Part shown: positions 24,501 through 36,562 of the stretch, one piece after another
Position numbering within the stretch: the stretch's first letter is position 1
Layout of the letters: every line of letters begins with the position of its first letter
NCBI GenBank assembly: GCA_003254925.1
Contig: QANZ01010003.1
Span: 94,242-158,241 of the forward strand
Reading direction: 5' to 3'
DNA from: Chamaecrista fasciculata
Taxonomy: Eukaryota; Streptophyta; Magnoliopsida; Fabales; Fabaceae
Length of the DNA stretch: 64,000 bases
Program-made: the position numbers and the translations under genes
Notes under the pieces: model-generated
Databases searched by the model: none
What the model was told of the DNA's origin: nothing
The model's input: only the letters and a program-made list of their open reading frames with translations

Positions 24501-25938
24501 TATACCAATCAATTAATTAATAGTTAGACTAGTTATGATTAACCCAACAATAATATAACAATATATATATATATATATATTTTATGGATAGGGACTCAAT
24601 ATGCTACATATGGCATTCACAATGATAAATTTGAGGCAAAGATTAAGTTGAAACACGGAATCAACACTATCAGTCTACTTAGCACTACTATTGGACTTCA
24701 GGTACATATCATAGTATTTAATCATGAAAAACATTATTGTAATATATATATATATATATAGTTAATTTGCTTAATTATTTTGTGGGAATGTATATATAGA
24801 ACTATGGGGCATTCTATGACACATGGCATGCTGGTCTTGTTGGACCTATTGAGGTGATTGGTAAAATAGATGATGAGACCATCATTAAAGACCTTTCCTC
24901 TCACAAATGGTCATACAAGGTTGGATTGAATGGTTGGAATAGCCAACTTTTCAATGAGGACTCTGCTTCTTCTTCTAAATGGGCATCTGACCAGTTACCC
25001 ACAAACAGGAGTTTCACTTGGTACAAGGTAAATAATATATATACTTTTCAACATTTTATTATTATGTCTTCAAATATTTGATGATCCATTAGTCCAAGTC
25101 TACATTATAAATGGTGCTTTTTTGAATGTTAATTATGTTAGACAACATTCAAAGCTCCTCTTGGAAAAGACCCAGTGGTGGTTGATTTGCAAGGAATGGG
25201 AAAAGGATATGCTTGGGTGAATGGTAACAATATTGGTCGATTCTGGCCTTCTTACTTGGCATTGGAAGATGGTTGCAGTGATGAGCCTTGTGATTATCGT
25301 GGTGAATATTCTGCTACAAAATGTGTCACTAACTGTGGACAACCCACACAAACAAGGTTTGTTCAATATTCTTATTTTTTCATCCATTGTAGTCTCATCA
25401 TAGTCATTTTTGCTTGACAAGTTTCTCTGACATGTATGTATTAATATTATGTCAGGTATCATGTTCCTCGATCCTTCCTAAGGGATGGTGAAAACACATT
25501 GGTTTTGTTCGAGGAGTTCGGAGGTAACCCGTCGAATGTCAACTTCCAAACAGTGAGTGTTGGAAGTGTTTGTGGAAATGCATATGAGAACAAGACCTTG
25601 GAACTGTCATGCCATGGTCGTCCAATTTCTGCCATTAAGTTTGCAAGTTTTGGAAATCCACAAGGTGTGTGTGGTGCATTCTTAAAGGGCACTTGTGAAG
25701 CCAATAGTGACACTCTGTCAATTCTCAACAAGGTAAGTACAATTAATAAATCTCTTGATGCATTGTGTAATGTTTAAACTTGTAGTACAAGACAAATTGA
25801 CTGATATTTATCTCATGATAAATTGTGCAGGCTTGTGTGGGTAAGGAAACATGTGCTATTGATGTTTCAGAGAAGACTTTTGGTGCAACAAGCTGTGGAG
25901 ATATTGTCAAGAGGCTTGCTGTAGAGGCAGTTTGCTAG
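21592..25938 (+). CDS. BGAL: Beta-galactosidase, GH35, with C-terminal SUEL lectin domain (17 exons)
   Basis: Exons: 21592-21765, 21889-22097, 22205-22271, 22387-22479, 22563-22706, 22791-22879, 22970-23075, 23174-23261, 23367-23485, 23597-23758, 24088-24281, 24394-24497, 24592-24701, 24800-25027, 25142-25356, 25456-25732, 25831-25938. They join in frame to 828 residues. A signal peptide (to about 26) predicts an apoplastic enzyme. The GH35 signature [14 protein letters not shown] holds the acid/base Glu (about E185) and WTENW the nucleophile (about E254); [11 protein letters not shown] follows. About 737-828 is a Cys-rich SUEL lectin domain ([17 protein letters not shown] ... AVC). The layout fits plant BGALs that trim beta-galactosyl residues from wall pectin and arabinogalactan, close to the BGAL7/BGAL15 subgroup. 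A fragment of its 3' end was copied twice downstream (36563, 60059). No damage is seen. Confidence 0.93.
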
Positions 25939-26211
25939 AACTTTTAGTTTTATCTAGTTTCTGAAGTACTTTATCTTTTTTATTTTAATTTTAGTTTCTG
26001 CATTTTGAAATTTTTGGTTTATGGAAGATTTTTTGTTTTCAGTCTTGCTAAGTTTTCAATTTGTCATTTTTTATTCATGCATAGGTTAATTTCTTCCATT
26101 TTTTCGGAATTCTATTTTGATGCCTTTTGCTTTTGTTAGTGAGAATGAAGAGATCAGAGTAATTCCTGCTAACACTTTTGTTTTAGAATCCTACAGTCTC
26201 ATTTATAATTT

Positions 26212-26372
26212 GGGTAAATTACAAAATAGGGTCCTGTGGTTTGGCCCCGTTTCAGATAGGGTACATGTGGTTTGAAAAGTTTCAAATTGGAGCCTGAGGT
26301 TTACGCCGTTTGCAAAATGGGGTCTAGGTGGTTTTGACNCCAAACCACAGGACCCTATTTTGTAATTTACCC
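26212..26372. mobile_element. Small MULE of the GGGTAAATTAC family
   Basis: The ends GGGTAAATTACAAAATAGGG and its complement form inverted repeats, flanked by a perfect 9-bp duplication TTATAATTT (26203-26211 and 26373-26381). An N at 26339 marks an unresolved middle. The 9-bp duplication assigns it to Mutator-like elements. Confidence 0.85.
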
Positions 26373-26392
26373 TTATAATTTTTGTGACAGCA

Positions 26393-26915
26393 AATAAATC
26401 AATATGTTTCTAATCACTTCACAATATCAGTCAAAATTTTTTTTTCCACAAAGTTGGATCCACTGTAGGATGAATACATGCATGTATGTTTCCAATCACT
26501 TCACAACATCAGTTTGTGGAATTTTGTAAAGACGAATAAATCCAAAAAATGGCATTTAGGAATTAGTATACCAGTTTGTGGAGGCAAAACATGGAAAAAA
26601 TCAACTTTGTGATAATTAAAAACATCCGTTTGTGGAATTTTGTAAAGACGAAAATAAAAAAATAATATATCTTTATCAAAAAATATTATTTATGGGTACT
26701 TCCAAGGAAATAATATTTATATATTGTAAAGACGAAAATCAATATGTTTCTAATCACTTCACAACATATAAATATTATTTCAAATATGCAAGGAGAAAAA
26801 ATAAAATAATAATTTTTAGAACAATAAAAATCAAATAAAAAATCAGATAATATTAGATATAACCTATAAATAAAATTATTTTTTGATAAAGATATATTAT
26901 TTTCGTTTTACAAAC
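26393..26915. repeat. Cluster of short direct and inverted repeats
   Basis: The phrase tgttt(c/t)(c/t)aatcacttcacaa occurs three times (about 26405, 26488, 26746) and tttgtggaattttgtaaagacga twice (about 26514 and 26631). The stretch 26640-26695 is repeated inverted at about 26866-26915 (aataatatatctttatcaaa and complement). It is probably decayed transposon sequence; the family is not recognised. Confidence 0.55.
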
Positions 26916-27411
26916 ATACATTACAATAATTTTGTTTGCCATTACATACATTATAATTATACTAATAAAAAAAAGGAAAAATGCAAAAACACTTCTTAAA
27001 CTTTCAATTTTGAAAATTAAATCTTTAAACTTTGAAGGTTTAGGAATTCGATCCTTCTATCTATTTTTTTTGCTAATGGTGTTAATTATTGTCATGTCAT
27101 CTTCTTATGTGTCACTTTTTTTTTGTCATCTTATCAATCCTAATAAGATTAATAATATTTTAAAGAATAAAATTAATACACCTTAGCACTTCTTTAAAAT
27201 CCTGAGGTGAATTTACATTTTCAAAATAAAAATTTGAATGCAATTAATACACTTTAACAAAAATGTATAAGAACATTACCCTACTTTTAAATTCAGAATC
27301 GAGGTCATACGAAGTGGTGATAGGAACCATTAATTGTTGAATATTCTTCTTCTCAATTTGTGTCCTAATTATACTTCGTCAGACATGCATGTTCCAACAC
27401 TTTTGTTTGAA

Positions 27412-27924
27412 GGCTTTATTGCATGCAGAGGGCATATTCTACACTTTTTAACATAAAAAAGATAGTACTCCCTCCGTTCCTATATATCTGATGTTTAAGG
27501 TAAATACACACAGACCAAGAAAATGATTAGCTCACCTAGAATGAAGACAAAAATGAGGTAAAAAGACTAAACTATCCCTATTAAATTACTTGGAAAATGT
27601 TTATTCATTTATGACTCTATTATATTTAATAGGGATAGAATGATAAAAGAATAATTAATGTTCTCTTGAAGTTATAAAACATCAGATATTTTAGAATAAA
27701 AAAAGTTCTCCAGAAAAGCAGATATTCAAGAACGGAGAGAGTAATATATATTTTTCCATGGATGGTCCAAGGTCCAAAATATAAATGGCAGGCACAGTAT
27801 TTTAGTGGCTTTATTGCATGCAGAGGGCATATTCCACACTTTTTAACATAAAAAAGATAGTAATATACCTTTTTCCATGGATGGTCCATGGTCCAAAATA
27901 TAAATTGCAGGCACACTATTTTAA
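27412..27924 (+). repeat. Tandem duplication of about 120 bp, left copy split by a Stowaway MITE
   Basis: Left copy: 27412-27467 plus 27742-27805. Right copy: 27808-27924. Both share ggctttattgcatgcagagg, the run catggatggtcca(a/t)ggtcc and an ending in ggcaggcaca. The right copy still has the uninterrupted gatagtaatata, so the MITE entered after the duplication. Confidence 0.8.
27468..27741. mobile_element. Stowaway MITE
   Basis: 274 bp starting CTCCCTCCGTTCC and ending AACGGAGAGAG, flanked by TA on both sides (27466-27467 and 27742-27743). These ends and the TA target are the Tc1/mariner-derived Stowaway signature. The adjacent repeat copy shows the empty site. Confidence 0.88.
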
Positions 27925-28140
27925 TTTAGTTCTCATGCACAGTAACCAATGCAATTTTATAACCCAATTTCCATTTGTTTCTATCCTCATAAGTCAAACT
28001 CATTTTATTCTCCACCTACTCAATTATATTTCACCTACCCTTTTGTTCTCTAACAATTTATTGTCCAACGGTCCATTTTTTTCTTTATAAACTAACTAAT
28101 TTCACCATTCACTAACAAACACAGTAAAAATCACTCAAAA

Positions 28141-29984
28141 GAGACATGAATTTTTTCTCTTCTTACTCTTGAAGCTTTGGATCATTTCCTCTTTTTAAAC
28201 TTGGATCATCATTTTATTAAGGTAAGTAATTTTATTTTGTGATTATTACTTAATAAATATATTGTTGCATCTTCCAAAAAGATAATTGATTTTTTGTCAT
28301 TTTTATTAATTTTATTAATTTTCGGGTTTCCCTTTTTTAGATTTTTTTGTCATATTAAATTAATTTGGTTGCATTATTGTAATTAAATAATGAATGTTGT
28401 TTAAATTGTTGTATTAATTATAGTGTGTAGATTAATACATTATTGCAACTTGCAAAAAATATTTAATAGAATTTTTTGCTTATAATTTTTTATTATATTA
28501 AATTAATTTTGTTTCATTGTTATAATTTATTAAAACTAATATTAAACTCTGTTTAGATTTGAAAATACATAATAGTTTGAAAATAATTTTGGGTCTAATA
28601 TTTATAGAATTTAATTTGTTTGAATAGGAATGTGAGATAGGAAAATTTCTTTACACATTCTCTCATCAAGTTTGGAATCAAGGTTAGTAAAATGTAATTA
28701 TTAATCATTTATAGGTTACGTAATTTATTTTTTTAATTTATTTATTATTATTATTTCATTCATATTGTAATTATAATTTTATAGTTCGATATGAATTATC
28801 TCATAGTCAACTTAATTAGTTGAGTTATTTATTTTACTTATTATTTTTATACTAATTATTAAATATTTTATAAAATTTATTAAGTATTTTATTTTTTAAT
28901 ATTATTGCTAAAGTTTTGTGGTTAATGTTATTATTATAATATAATCATTGAAATTGTTACTAAATATTTAATATTGTTTTTCTAATTTTTTTAGTCATTT
29001 GAGTGATTTGTTTTTGTTGAGTTACTTATTTAAATGTATTATTGTTGTTAATTATTTGATTTTGTTAAAATCATATTTGTTAAATCATTATATGTTATAA
29101 TCATATTTGTCAAAATTAATTAGATGGAATGAATGGATAAATAAATTGTTAATTGTTATTTTGTTGTAGTTTTAATGGCAAATCATATTCGTGCTACAAT
29201 ATATAGTGGGGGAGTCATTCAGAACACAGATCAAGGAGTTACATTTTCTTGCCCACAACCGAGACCTATAAAATTTAATATAAATATAAATTATGAAGCA
29301 TTGAGAGGAATAATTAGTCAGAGGCTTAAATTACCTCAAAATGAAGTGGTGTCACAAATTGTGTTTAGGGCACCTTCATTATTAAGGGGCAAATTGTGTT
29401 TAGGGTTTAAATTACCTATAAAATTTAATATAAATATAAATTATGAAGCATTGAGAGGAATGATTAGTCAGAGGCTTAAATTACCTCAAAATGAAGTGGT
29501 GTCACAAATTGTGTTTAGGGCACCTTCATTATTGAGTCCTCCATATTATATTCCTCTATACGTAGAAGATGATGATAGTTTAAATTGCATGATTGACTAC
29601 TATAAAGATGTTCGAGACCAGTTTGGATTCATAGAGCTATACGTGAATACTAAAATTGTTGGCTTCAACCTTAATACAACCACTGAGGAGGGACAATGCT
29701 CAGTTCCTCAGTCAATGTACGATGAGGGAAGTTTTCAACAGACTCAACATACAAATATGGTTTATGAACATCAGAATTTCTCGAGCTCGTCACAACAACT
29801 AGCTATGACAGGCGGATTTAATCTAAATGAGGTTCCTTTTGTTGATCCAGCTGCTGATGGTGCAAATGACGACGATGATTTTGTGGAAGAAAATGTTCAT
29901 GCAGGTGTTGATTTCGTGGAACCTGCTGATGTTCCTGAGTTTTTTTCCCAACCTAAATATTTTTCTATCTCACATCCAGGGTAA
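28141..29984 (+). pseudogene. Truncated MULE transposase gene: N-terminal PB1-like region with internal duplication
   Basis: The ORF 29175-29984 (269 residues) starts MANHIRATIYSGGVIQNT and matches the N-terminal PB1-like region found in plant MuDR/MURA-type transposases (the NEVVSQIVFRAP and SPPYYIPLYVEDDDSL blocks). The zinc-binding and DDE transposase parts are absent; the frame ends where a hAT-like repeat starts. About 38 residues (KFNININYEALRG to RAPSLL) are present twice in tandem. Upstream there appear to be two 5' UTR introns: exon ends near 28220 (attaag/gtaagt) and 28683 (atcaag/gttagt), and the acceptor ttgttgtag lies just before the ATG. It is most likely a dead transposon copy; a domesticated use cannot be excluded. 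Confidence 0.72.
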
Positions 29985-30395
29985 GCAACCCAACCTGCCA
30001 ACCCGAGCCTGCAAAAATCAACCCAACCCCCAGTTACAGGCTGAGTAAGTTCAGGTTCGCAGGTTGGATTGGATTCAAAGTTTTTAACCGGCACACTTGC
30101 GAGTTGGGTTGTGGGTTTGTAGTTTCTCAACCCAATCTAACCCGATCGCAAGCCCGCATATAATTTTTATAAAAAAAATTATAATAATATTTTTTGTTAT
30201 AAAAATTATAATAAAAAAATTACAAACTTAACTCGCGGGTTTAACTCAATTCAACCTGCAACTTTGTAAGTTGGGTTGGTTCGGGTTGAGTTTTAAAAAA
30301 TATAAAACTCAACTCAATCTAACTCAAAAATTGATGTGTAGGTTGAGTTGAGATTTTTTTCAAACCCAATCCAATCGAGCCCATGCTCACCCCCA
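29978..30395. mobile_element. hAT-like MITE truncating the MULE transposase frame
   Basis: The left end cagggtaagca and right end tgctcaccccca are imperfect inverted repeats of the CAGGGGTGAGCA type common in plant hAT MITEs. Internal arms rich in aacccaacc and ggttgggtt repeat in opposite orientation. No clean 8-bp target duplication was found, so the borders are approximate. Confidence 0.5.
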
Positions 30396-30851
30396 CATTG
30401 GCTTCTCTGCCACATTTCATTTTATAAAAATTAAAAAGTCATTTCGCTTAAAGGTAAAAGCTTCTCACTAATGCCAAAGAGACCCTTTCATAGATAATTA
30501 AACCCATTTAATGCGTTGGTAGACCAAAATCCTAGGTCCCACACTCCTAGTCTTATGGTCCCATATATTCTTTGAAAAAAGTCACTGAAATGGTCTCATC
30601 AAAATTTCATAGTAGTAACTAGTAATAGCTTCCATCCGTAATTAGTTACCTCTACTTCACGCCTTAATACACACTACGTTCGTTTACTTTCGTTAGGATT
30701 AAGATTGAAAAACTTAATTAAAGACTAAAGAGTAAAGCATTTAATCATATTGTGAGGTGAAGACTTATTTCACGCCAAATTGATCACAACAAAATTGACG
30801 TTTATTAAACCATTAATGAGAAAATGTAAATAATTATGCACCATTATTTTG
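30396..30851. other. Intergenic region without recognised genes
   Basis: AT-rich sequence with no ORF or repeat signature recognised. It ends in the left 9-bp duplication (ATTATTTTG) of the foldback MULE. Confidence 0.5.
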
Positions 30852-31859
30852 GGAAGAGGATCCTCAGCTGTACCAATAGCCGTGCTGTCCATGCTGTACC
30901 GAACATCCAAGCCATCCAACATATCTATTGCTTGCAAATTAGCCACGTCACTCCAACCACATGAACTCTAAATTCACTGGATCCTTGTGCGATGCTTATA
31001 AGGCTCTGGTGGGGTTGCTTTGTGATTTTAAAAAGTTGGGGTGGAGGAAAAGCAATTATGGCATAAGGGTTCAGAGGTTAAAATTATTTTTTACCCCCAA
31101 AAAATAAAATTATTACAAAATAGTCCCCGAAAACAAAAATTAAAAATAAATTTCCTCAACAAAATTTATATCGTTTGATTCATTGTGAAGAGTAAGTTCC
31201 AAATAAAAAATTTATTTTTAAAAATAAAATCTATATCTATTATCATTTCTTATTTGAAAGAAATGATATAGTGAATCTAAGAAATGATATAGTGAATCTA
31301 AAAAGTGAATAAAATCTATATTAAATTTAATAGTTTGTCCAAAATTAGATTATATAGTGAATCTAAAATTCACTGAGTTTGTTATTAAATTTTGAGAGCA
31401 AACAAAGCTAAAAAGTTCATTGATGTTTATCTTGACATTGTAATGAAATTCTTTCAAACAAGAAACGATAATAGATACATATTTTATTTTTAAAAATAAA
31501 TTTTTTATTTGGAACCTACTCTTCACAACGAATCAAACGATATAAATTTTGTTGAATTTTTTTTTTAATTTTTATGTTTTTGAGGACTATTTTGTAATAA
31601 TTTTATTTTTTGGGGGTAAAAAAATAATTTTAACCTCTGAACCCTTATGCCAGAATTGTTTTTCCTCCACCCAAACTTTTTAAAATCACAAAGCAACCCC
31701 ACCAGAGCCTTATAAGCATCGCACGAGGATCCAGTGAATTTGGAATTCATGTGGTTGGAGTGACGTGGCTAATTTGTAAGTAATAGATGTGTTGGATGGC
31801 TTGGATGTTTGGTACAGCATGGACAGCACGGCTATTGGTACAGCTGAGGATCCTCTTCC
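30852..31859. mobile_element. Foldback MULE with roughly 400-bp inverted arms
   Basis: 1008 bp flanked by a perfect 9-bp duplication ATTATTTTG (30843-30851 and 31860-31868). The termini GGAAGAGGATCCTCAGCTGT and complement begin arms that match nearly continuously to about 31250 on the left and from about 31440 on the right. No transposase is present. Short arm-internal ORFs are shadows. Its right end lies 187 bp before the ATG of the first LRR kinase copy, so it forms part of that promoter and could give hairpin RNA. Confidence 0.88.
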
Positions 31860-32046
31860 ATTATTTTGTAACATTTCCATTTCTATGAAGTCCCTCGAGT
31901 CTTTAGACATTGTTATGCGTGATATTCACGGCACACTACTGCTCGCACTTGTATATATATCTATCTAACATTCTATAAATGAATGCACTTAATAATTGTA
32001 TCACGAGCTAGCTTTTGATTTACAAATTCTTCCATATATCTAATTA

Positions 32047-35000
32047 ATGAGTGATACGATGGGGTTAGTATTTGTGTTACTAATAATGTTCACTTCTTCA
32101 TCTTTCCTTGTTTCTTCACAAAGCAATGAAGCAAATGCTCTGTTGACGTGGAAAGCAAGCCTTGATAGCCAAAACCAAGCTGTGTTGTCTTCATGGAGTA
32201 GTCGTAATGTTTCAAGTCTGTGTGATAATTGGGTTGGGATACATGTGAAATGTCCAATTCATCCATTTCCCATGTAAACGTTACCAATTTGGGATTAAAA
32301 GGTACGCTTCACAATCTCAATTTCTCATCATTCCCTAATCTCCAAGTCATAGATTTACAAAACAACTCCTTTTATGGGACTATCCTTACCATATTGGTGA
32401 GCTTTCCAAAGTCATCAATATAAATTTTTAGACAGAATAATCTTTCTGGCTCCATCCCCCAAGAAATTGGGAGATTGATGAACCTCAATACACTGTGCCT
32501 TGATGATAATAATCTTTCTGGTCATATCCCCAAACAAATTGGGAAATTGATGAGCCTCCAAATTTTGTGGCTACAGAATAACGAGCTTTCTGGTTTCATT
32601 CCCTCAGAAATTGGAATGTTGAAACATGTTTATCAACTTGACTTGTCAAGTAACTATCTCTCAGGTAGCATCCCTGCTGCTATAGGAAACATGAGCATGT
32701 TAGTGTTTCTTTATCTTTATAATAATAGCATCTCAGGGTCAATTCCAAGGGATGTTGGGAAACTATATTCTCTTGAAGTAATGCAACTATCATCAAACAA
32801 AATCACTGGTTTAATCCCTCCCTCTTTAGGGAACTTGGCCAATTTGTCCGACCTTGAACTCTCCCGAAACAGCCTTTCAGGATCAATTCCATCTACTATT
32901 GGAAACTTGACACGGCTTGCTTCCTTACACTTGTCCATGAACAGCCTTTCTGGATCAATTCCAACGGAAGTTGGGAAACTCTATTCTCTGGAAGAAATGC
33001 ATCTATCAGGAAACGAAATCACTGGGTCAATCCCACCCTCTTTAGGGAACTTGACCAATTTGTCTCACCTTAAACTTTCGCGAAACAAACTCAGTGGAAA
33101 ACTTCCAAAAGAAATGAATAACTTTACCCATTTGACTGATCTGGAATTAATGGATAACAATTTCATAGGCAATCTGCCACATAATGTTTGCTTTAGTGGG
33201 TCACTCGTGAGATTTACTGCTGGCAAAAATCATTTCAACGGGCCAATTCCTAGAAGCTTGAAGAATTGTTCTAGTCTTGTTCGAGTTAGGCTTGAAAGTA
33301 ACAAGCTCACGGGAAATATAGCAAATGATTTTGGTGTATATCCAAATCTGGATTACATTGATTTAAGTGACAACAAACTTCATGGCCACTTGTCACCCAA
33401 GTGGGGGAAATGCCAAAACCTTACAAGCCTTAAGATCTCCGACAATCGTTTATCGGGTGGCATACCACCAGAATTAGGTGAGGCACTAAAGTTACAAGTA
33501 CTTGATTTGTCTTCGAACCATCTGTCCGGAAATATTCCAAAAGAAATGAGTCACTTGAGGTCATTGTATAATCTCACGTTGAGCAACAATCATTTTTCAG
33601 GAAATATTCCTGTTGAAATAGGATTGCTATTGAATCTAGAACAATTGAATCTGGGAGAAAACCATTTAGATGGATTGATTCCCGAACAACTTGGAGGCTT
33701 GGTCAAACTAAGGGAATTGTATTTAAGCAGAAATCAGTTCTCAACCATTCCTTCTAGTTTTGGCCAATTAAAAGATCTTCAAAATCTTGATCTAAGTGGA
33801 AATTCTTTCACTGGAGCAATCCCAAGTATGCTTGGAGGTTTACAACGTCTTGAAATGTTGAACCTATCACATAATAACTTCTCAGGCTTTCTTTCAAGTT
33901 TGAATGAAATGGAAAGCTTGGTACTAGTTGACATATCATACAACCAATTAGAAGGGCCAATTCCAAGTACTTTAGCCTTTCGTAATGTTTCCTTTGAAAG
34001 ATTGAGAAACAACAAAGGCTTATGTGGCAAGGTAACTGGATTGCCAATTTGCCCAACATCAAATGATAGTTTCCAACTTCACAAGAGCAACAAGGTTGTG
34101 ATGTTTGTAATTTTCCTTCCTTTGGGTTGTTTGTTGCTAGCAATACTCTTTCTGGGAGTTTTATATGCCATTCATCTCCGTAGTGCAAGAAAAAGAGAAA
34201 ACCAAGCAAGAGAAGCACAAACACGAAGCCCATTTGCAATATGGAGCTATGATGGGAAGATTGTGTATGAAAACATCATTGAAGCCACAGAAGAGTTTGA
34301 TGAAAAATATCTCATTGGGGTGGGAGGGCAAGCAAGTGTTTACAAAGCAGAGTTGCCCACAGGCCAAGTTGTTGCTGTGAAGAAACTCCATTCTGCATCA
34401 CAAGGGGAAATGTCCAATCTAAAGCATTTCACAAGTGAAGTTCGAGCTTTGACAGAAATCAGACATCGTAACATTGTGAAGCTATTTGGGTTTTGTTGGC
34501 ATTCTTCATTCTCCTTCTTGGTCTACGAATTCCTCGAAGGTGGCAGCTTGGATAAGATACTCAGTAATGACACACAAGCAATTACCTTGGATTGGTGTAA
34601 GAGGGCAAACATTGTTAAAGGTGTGGCCAATGCTCTATACTATATTCATCATGGATGCTCACCTCCTATAGTTCATCGTGACATATCAAGCAAGAATGTG
34701 ATTCTAGATTCAGACTATGAGCCTCACATTTCTGACTTCGGAACAGCCAAGCTTTTGTATCCGAACTCGAGCAATTGGACTTCATTTGCAGGCACCTTTG
34801 GCTATGCTGCTCCAGGTCTTGTACTTCATGCTATTTAAACTTAAATATTGGCTGATTTTTCCTGACATTGTGCTATATTTTTTGTTACTAACATTGTTTT
34901 TCTTTTCTTTTGTGTTCATGTGATCATATCATTATATATGATTTCATTGCAGAGCTTGCTTATACAATGGAAGTAACTGAGAAATGTGATGTTTATAGTT

Positions 35001-35329
35001 TTGGAGTGTTAGCTTTGGAAATACTCATGGGGAAGCATCCAAGAGATCTCATATTGTCTCACTTCTCAGCATCCTCTTCTTCAACAGAACCATCAGCAGC
35101 ATCAATGTATTCTATGGCATTGAAGGATCATGTGTGTGACCAAAGGCTTCCTTATCCTCAGAACTCTGATGCTAAGGATGTGATCTCTATTGCAAAAATT
35201 GCCTTTGGTTGCTTAACTGAAAATCCACGTTCTCGCCCAACCATGGAGCAAGTATGTAAGGAGATTTTCATGCCAAACTTGCCTCTTTCAATTCCATTTC
35301 ATAGTGTCACAATTGGAGATCTCATTTGA
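32047..35329 (+). pseudogene. LRR receptor kinase of the MIK2 type, frameshifted copy
   Basis: The N-terminus MSDTMGLVFVLLIM with LRR cap ([19 protein letters not shown]) is intact to about 32233. A single-base loss there (ttgggatacatgtg against ttggaattacatgtg in the intact paralogue) and a second near 32382 shift the frame. From about 32430 the frame is open again through fewer LRRs than the paralogue, a transmembrane helix (VVMFVIFLPLGCLLLAILFL), and a kinase with [15 protein letters not shown] and DFGTAK. The exon ends at 34815 (GYAAP/gt). The last exon is 34953-35329 ([18 protein letters not shown] ... IGDLI). Two independent frameshifts near the N-terminus make it a pseudogene in this assembly; sequencing error is possible but less likely. 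The 1.36 kb from 34526 recur at 58267. Confidence 0.83.
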
Positions 35330-36171
35330 ACACAATATTGAACTTCATCAATATTGCTTTACTGTCTATATATGTATGCATTTTGTTTCCCATATTTCAA
35401 TGTCTTTTTTCTCAATTTACTTGTACGAGAATATATAATTAATCAACTTTCAATTTGCCATATGTTTTAGCTACTCTCTGATCAAGTGGTGCTCATCACT
35501 TTTCTCTTAATTATGAATATTTTTTTATGCATATATATAATATAATACAAATTATTATTATTCTTCAAATCCAGTTAAAACATTATTTTTTTGCCCAAAG
35601 TTAATTGTCTATTATATAAATATGAATTATTTGGACCGATACATTTCTCCAAACTGTTTTTAAGAACCAATATAAAAGCATATATTATTAAGATTTAAGA
35701 AGCGTCTTCCAACTTCGGCCAAAAAAAAAAACAAGCTTATTCCAACAACAATTTTTAATTAACACGTATTTTTGTTACCCCTAATTATTGCATTTTGTAA
35801 TAAACATTTCATAATTCACTTTTTTTTTTTAAATGAAGAAACAAAGAAATGGGTGAGACTTAAATTGTTTGACAACTAATATATGAATTATGAAAGGAAC
35901 AACAGCGATTATCTTCTTCATTATTAAATATGGTAATAATTGATCAATTAATAGAAGTTTTTATTCACCTTATGTTTAATCACAAGCAAAATTGAGAAAA
36001 AAATCTTGAATGAAATGGATGCCTTTCTCATTACTTTGAAAACTATTAATACACTATACGGAGAAGATACATTACACGTGACGTGCACATGTGAAGTTTA
36101 GTTAAAGGCTAACTACCCTATAATCTGAATAACAAAGTTTTAACTAAAATTACAGTTGTACATTAGCTAAC

Positions 36172-36562
36172 TATTGGATCAAATTTGAGGGCGTGTTAAT
36201 GCTTTTGTGAAAACATCAGCTAACTGAAGCTTTGTTGGAATATACTTTTGGGCAAGATGAAAGCTTCTTTGAAGGTTCTGTCTGAAACATCCACTAAAAT
36301 CTTTAACAAACAAACAGTTATCATTTAATGACTATCTGAAACCATAGTTGAGTAATTGATGAGTGAAGTCACACAATTCCATTACATTGGAGCTTGCTTC
36401 AAACCATAAAGTGACTTTCTCAACCTACAAACTTCATTTTGTTTTTTCTTTTCTGTAACCCTCCGGAGGAATTGAGTACACTTCCTCTTTCAAGTAATTG
36501 TGAAGAAAAGCATTATTATTAATATCTAACTGGTGAATAAACCGGTGATTAGCAGTTGATAA
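36172..36562 (-). mobile_element. Ty1/copia pol relic (reverse transcriptase and RNase H pieces)
   Basis: Minus-strand translation with frameshifts gives IHQLDIN, NAFLHNYLKEEVY, PPEGY and VCRLRKSLYGLKQAP, the copia reverse transcriptase core. Further left comes YIPTKLQLADVFTKALTRPQ, the end of copia RNase H. The two pieces are fused with most of the sequence between them deleted. There are no LTRs; it is non-functional. Confidence 0.82.

Larger units (their letters stand above)
25939..28140. other. Intergenic region: beta-galactosidase 3' UTR, small transposons and local repeats
   Basis: It contains a small MULE (26212-26372), a cluster of local direct and inverted repeats (26393-26915), a tandem duplication split by a Stowaway MITE (27412-27924) and, at the right, the promoter of the MULE transposase-like gene (tttataaac near 28084). 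No host gene is seen. Confidence 0.6.

Noticed and set aside
27600-27930. Cys-rich minus-strand ORF across the tandem repeat
   Set aside because: It is produced by the MITE and the tandem copies; no family resemblance.
33779-34391. Minus-strand ORFs across the kinase pseudogene
   Set aside because: Shadows of the LRR and transmembrane coding sequence; the same shadows recur in the paralogue.
34838-34838. Apparent premature stop in the kinases after [10 protein letters not shown]
   Set aside because: It lies in the intron. Splicing at CCAG/GT and AG/AGCTTGC restores APELAY, the conserved kinase sequence.
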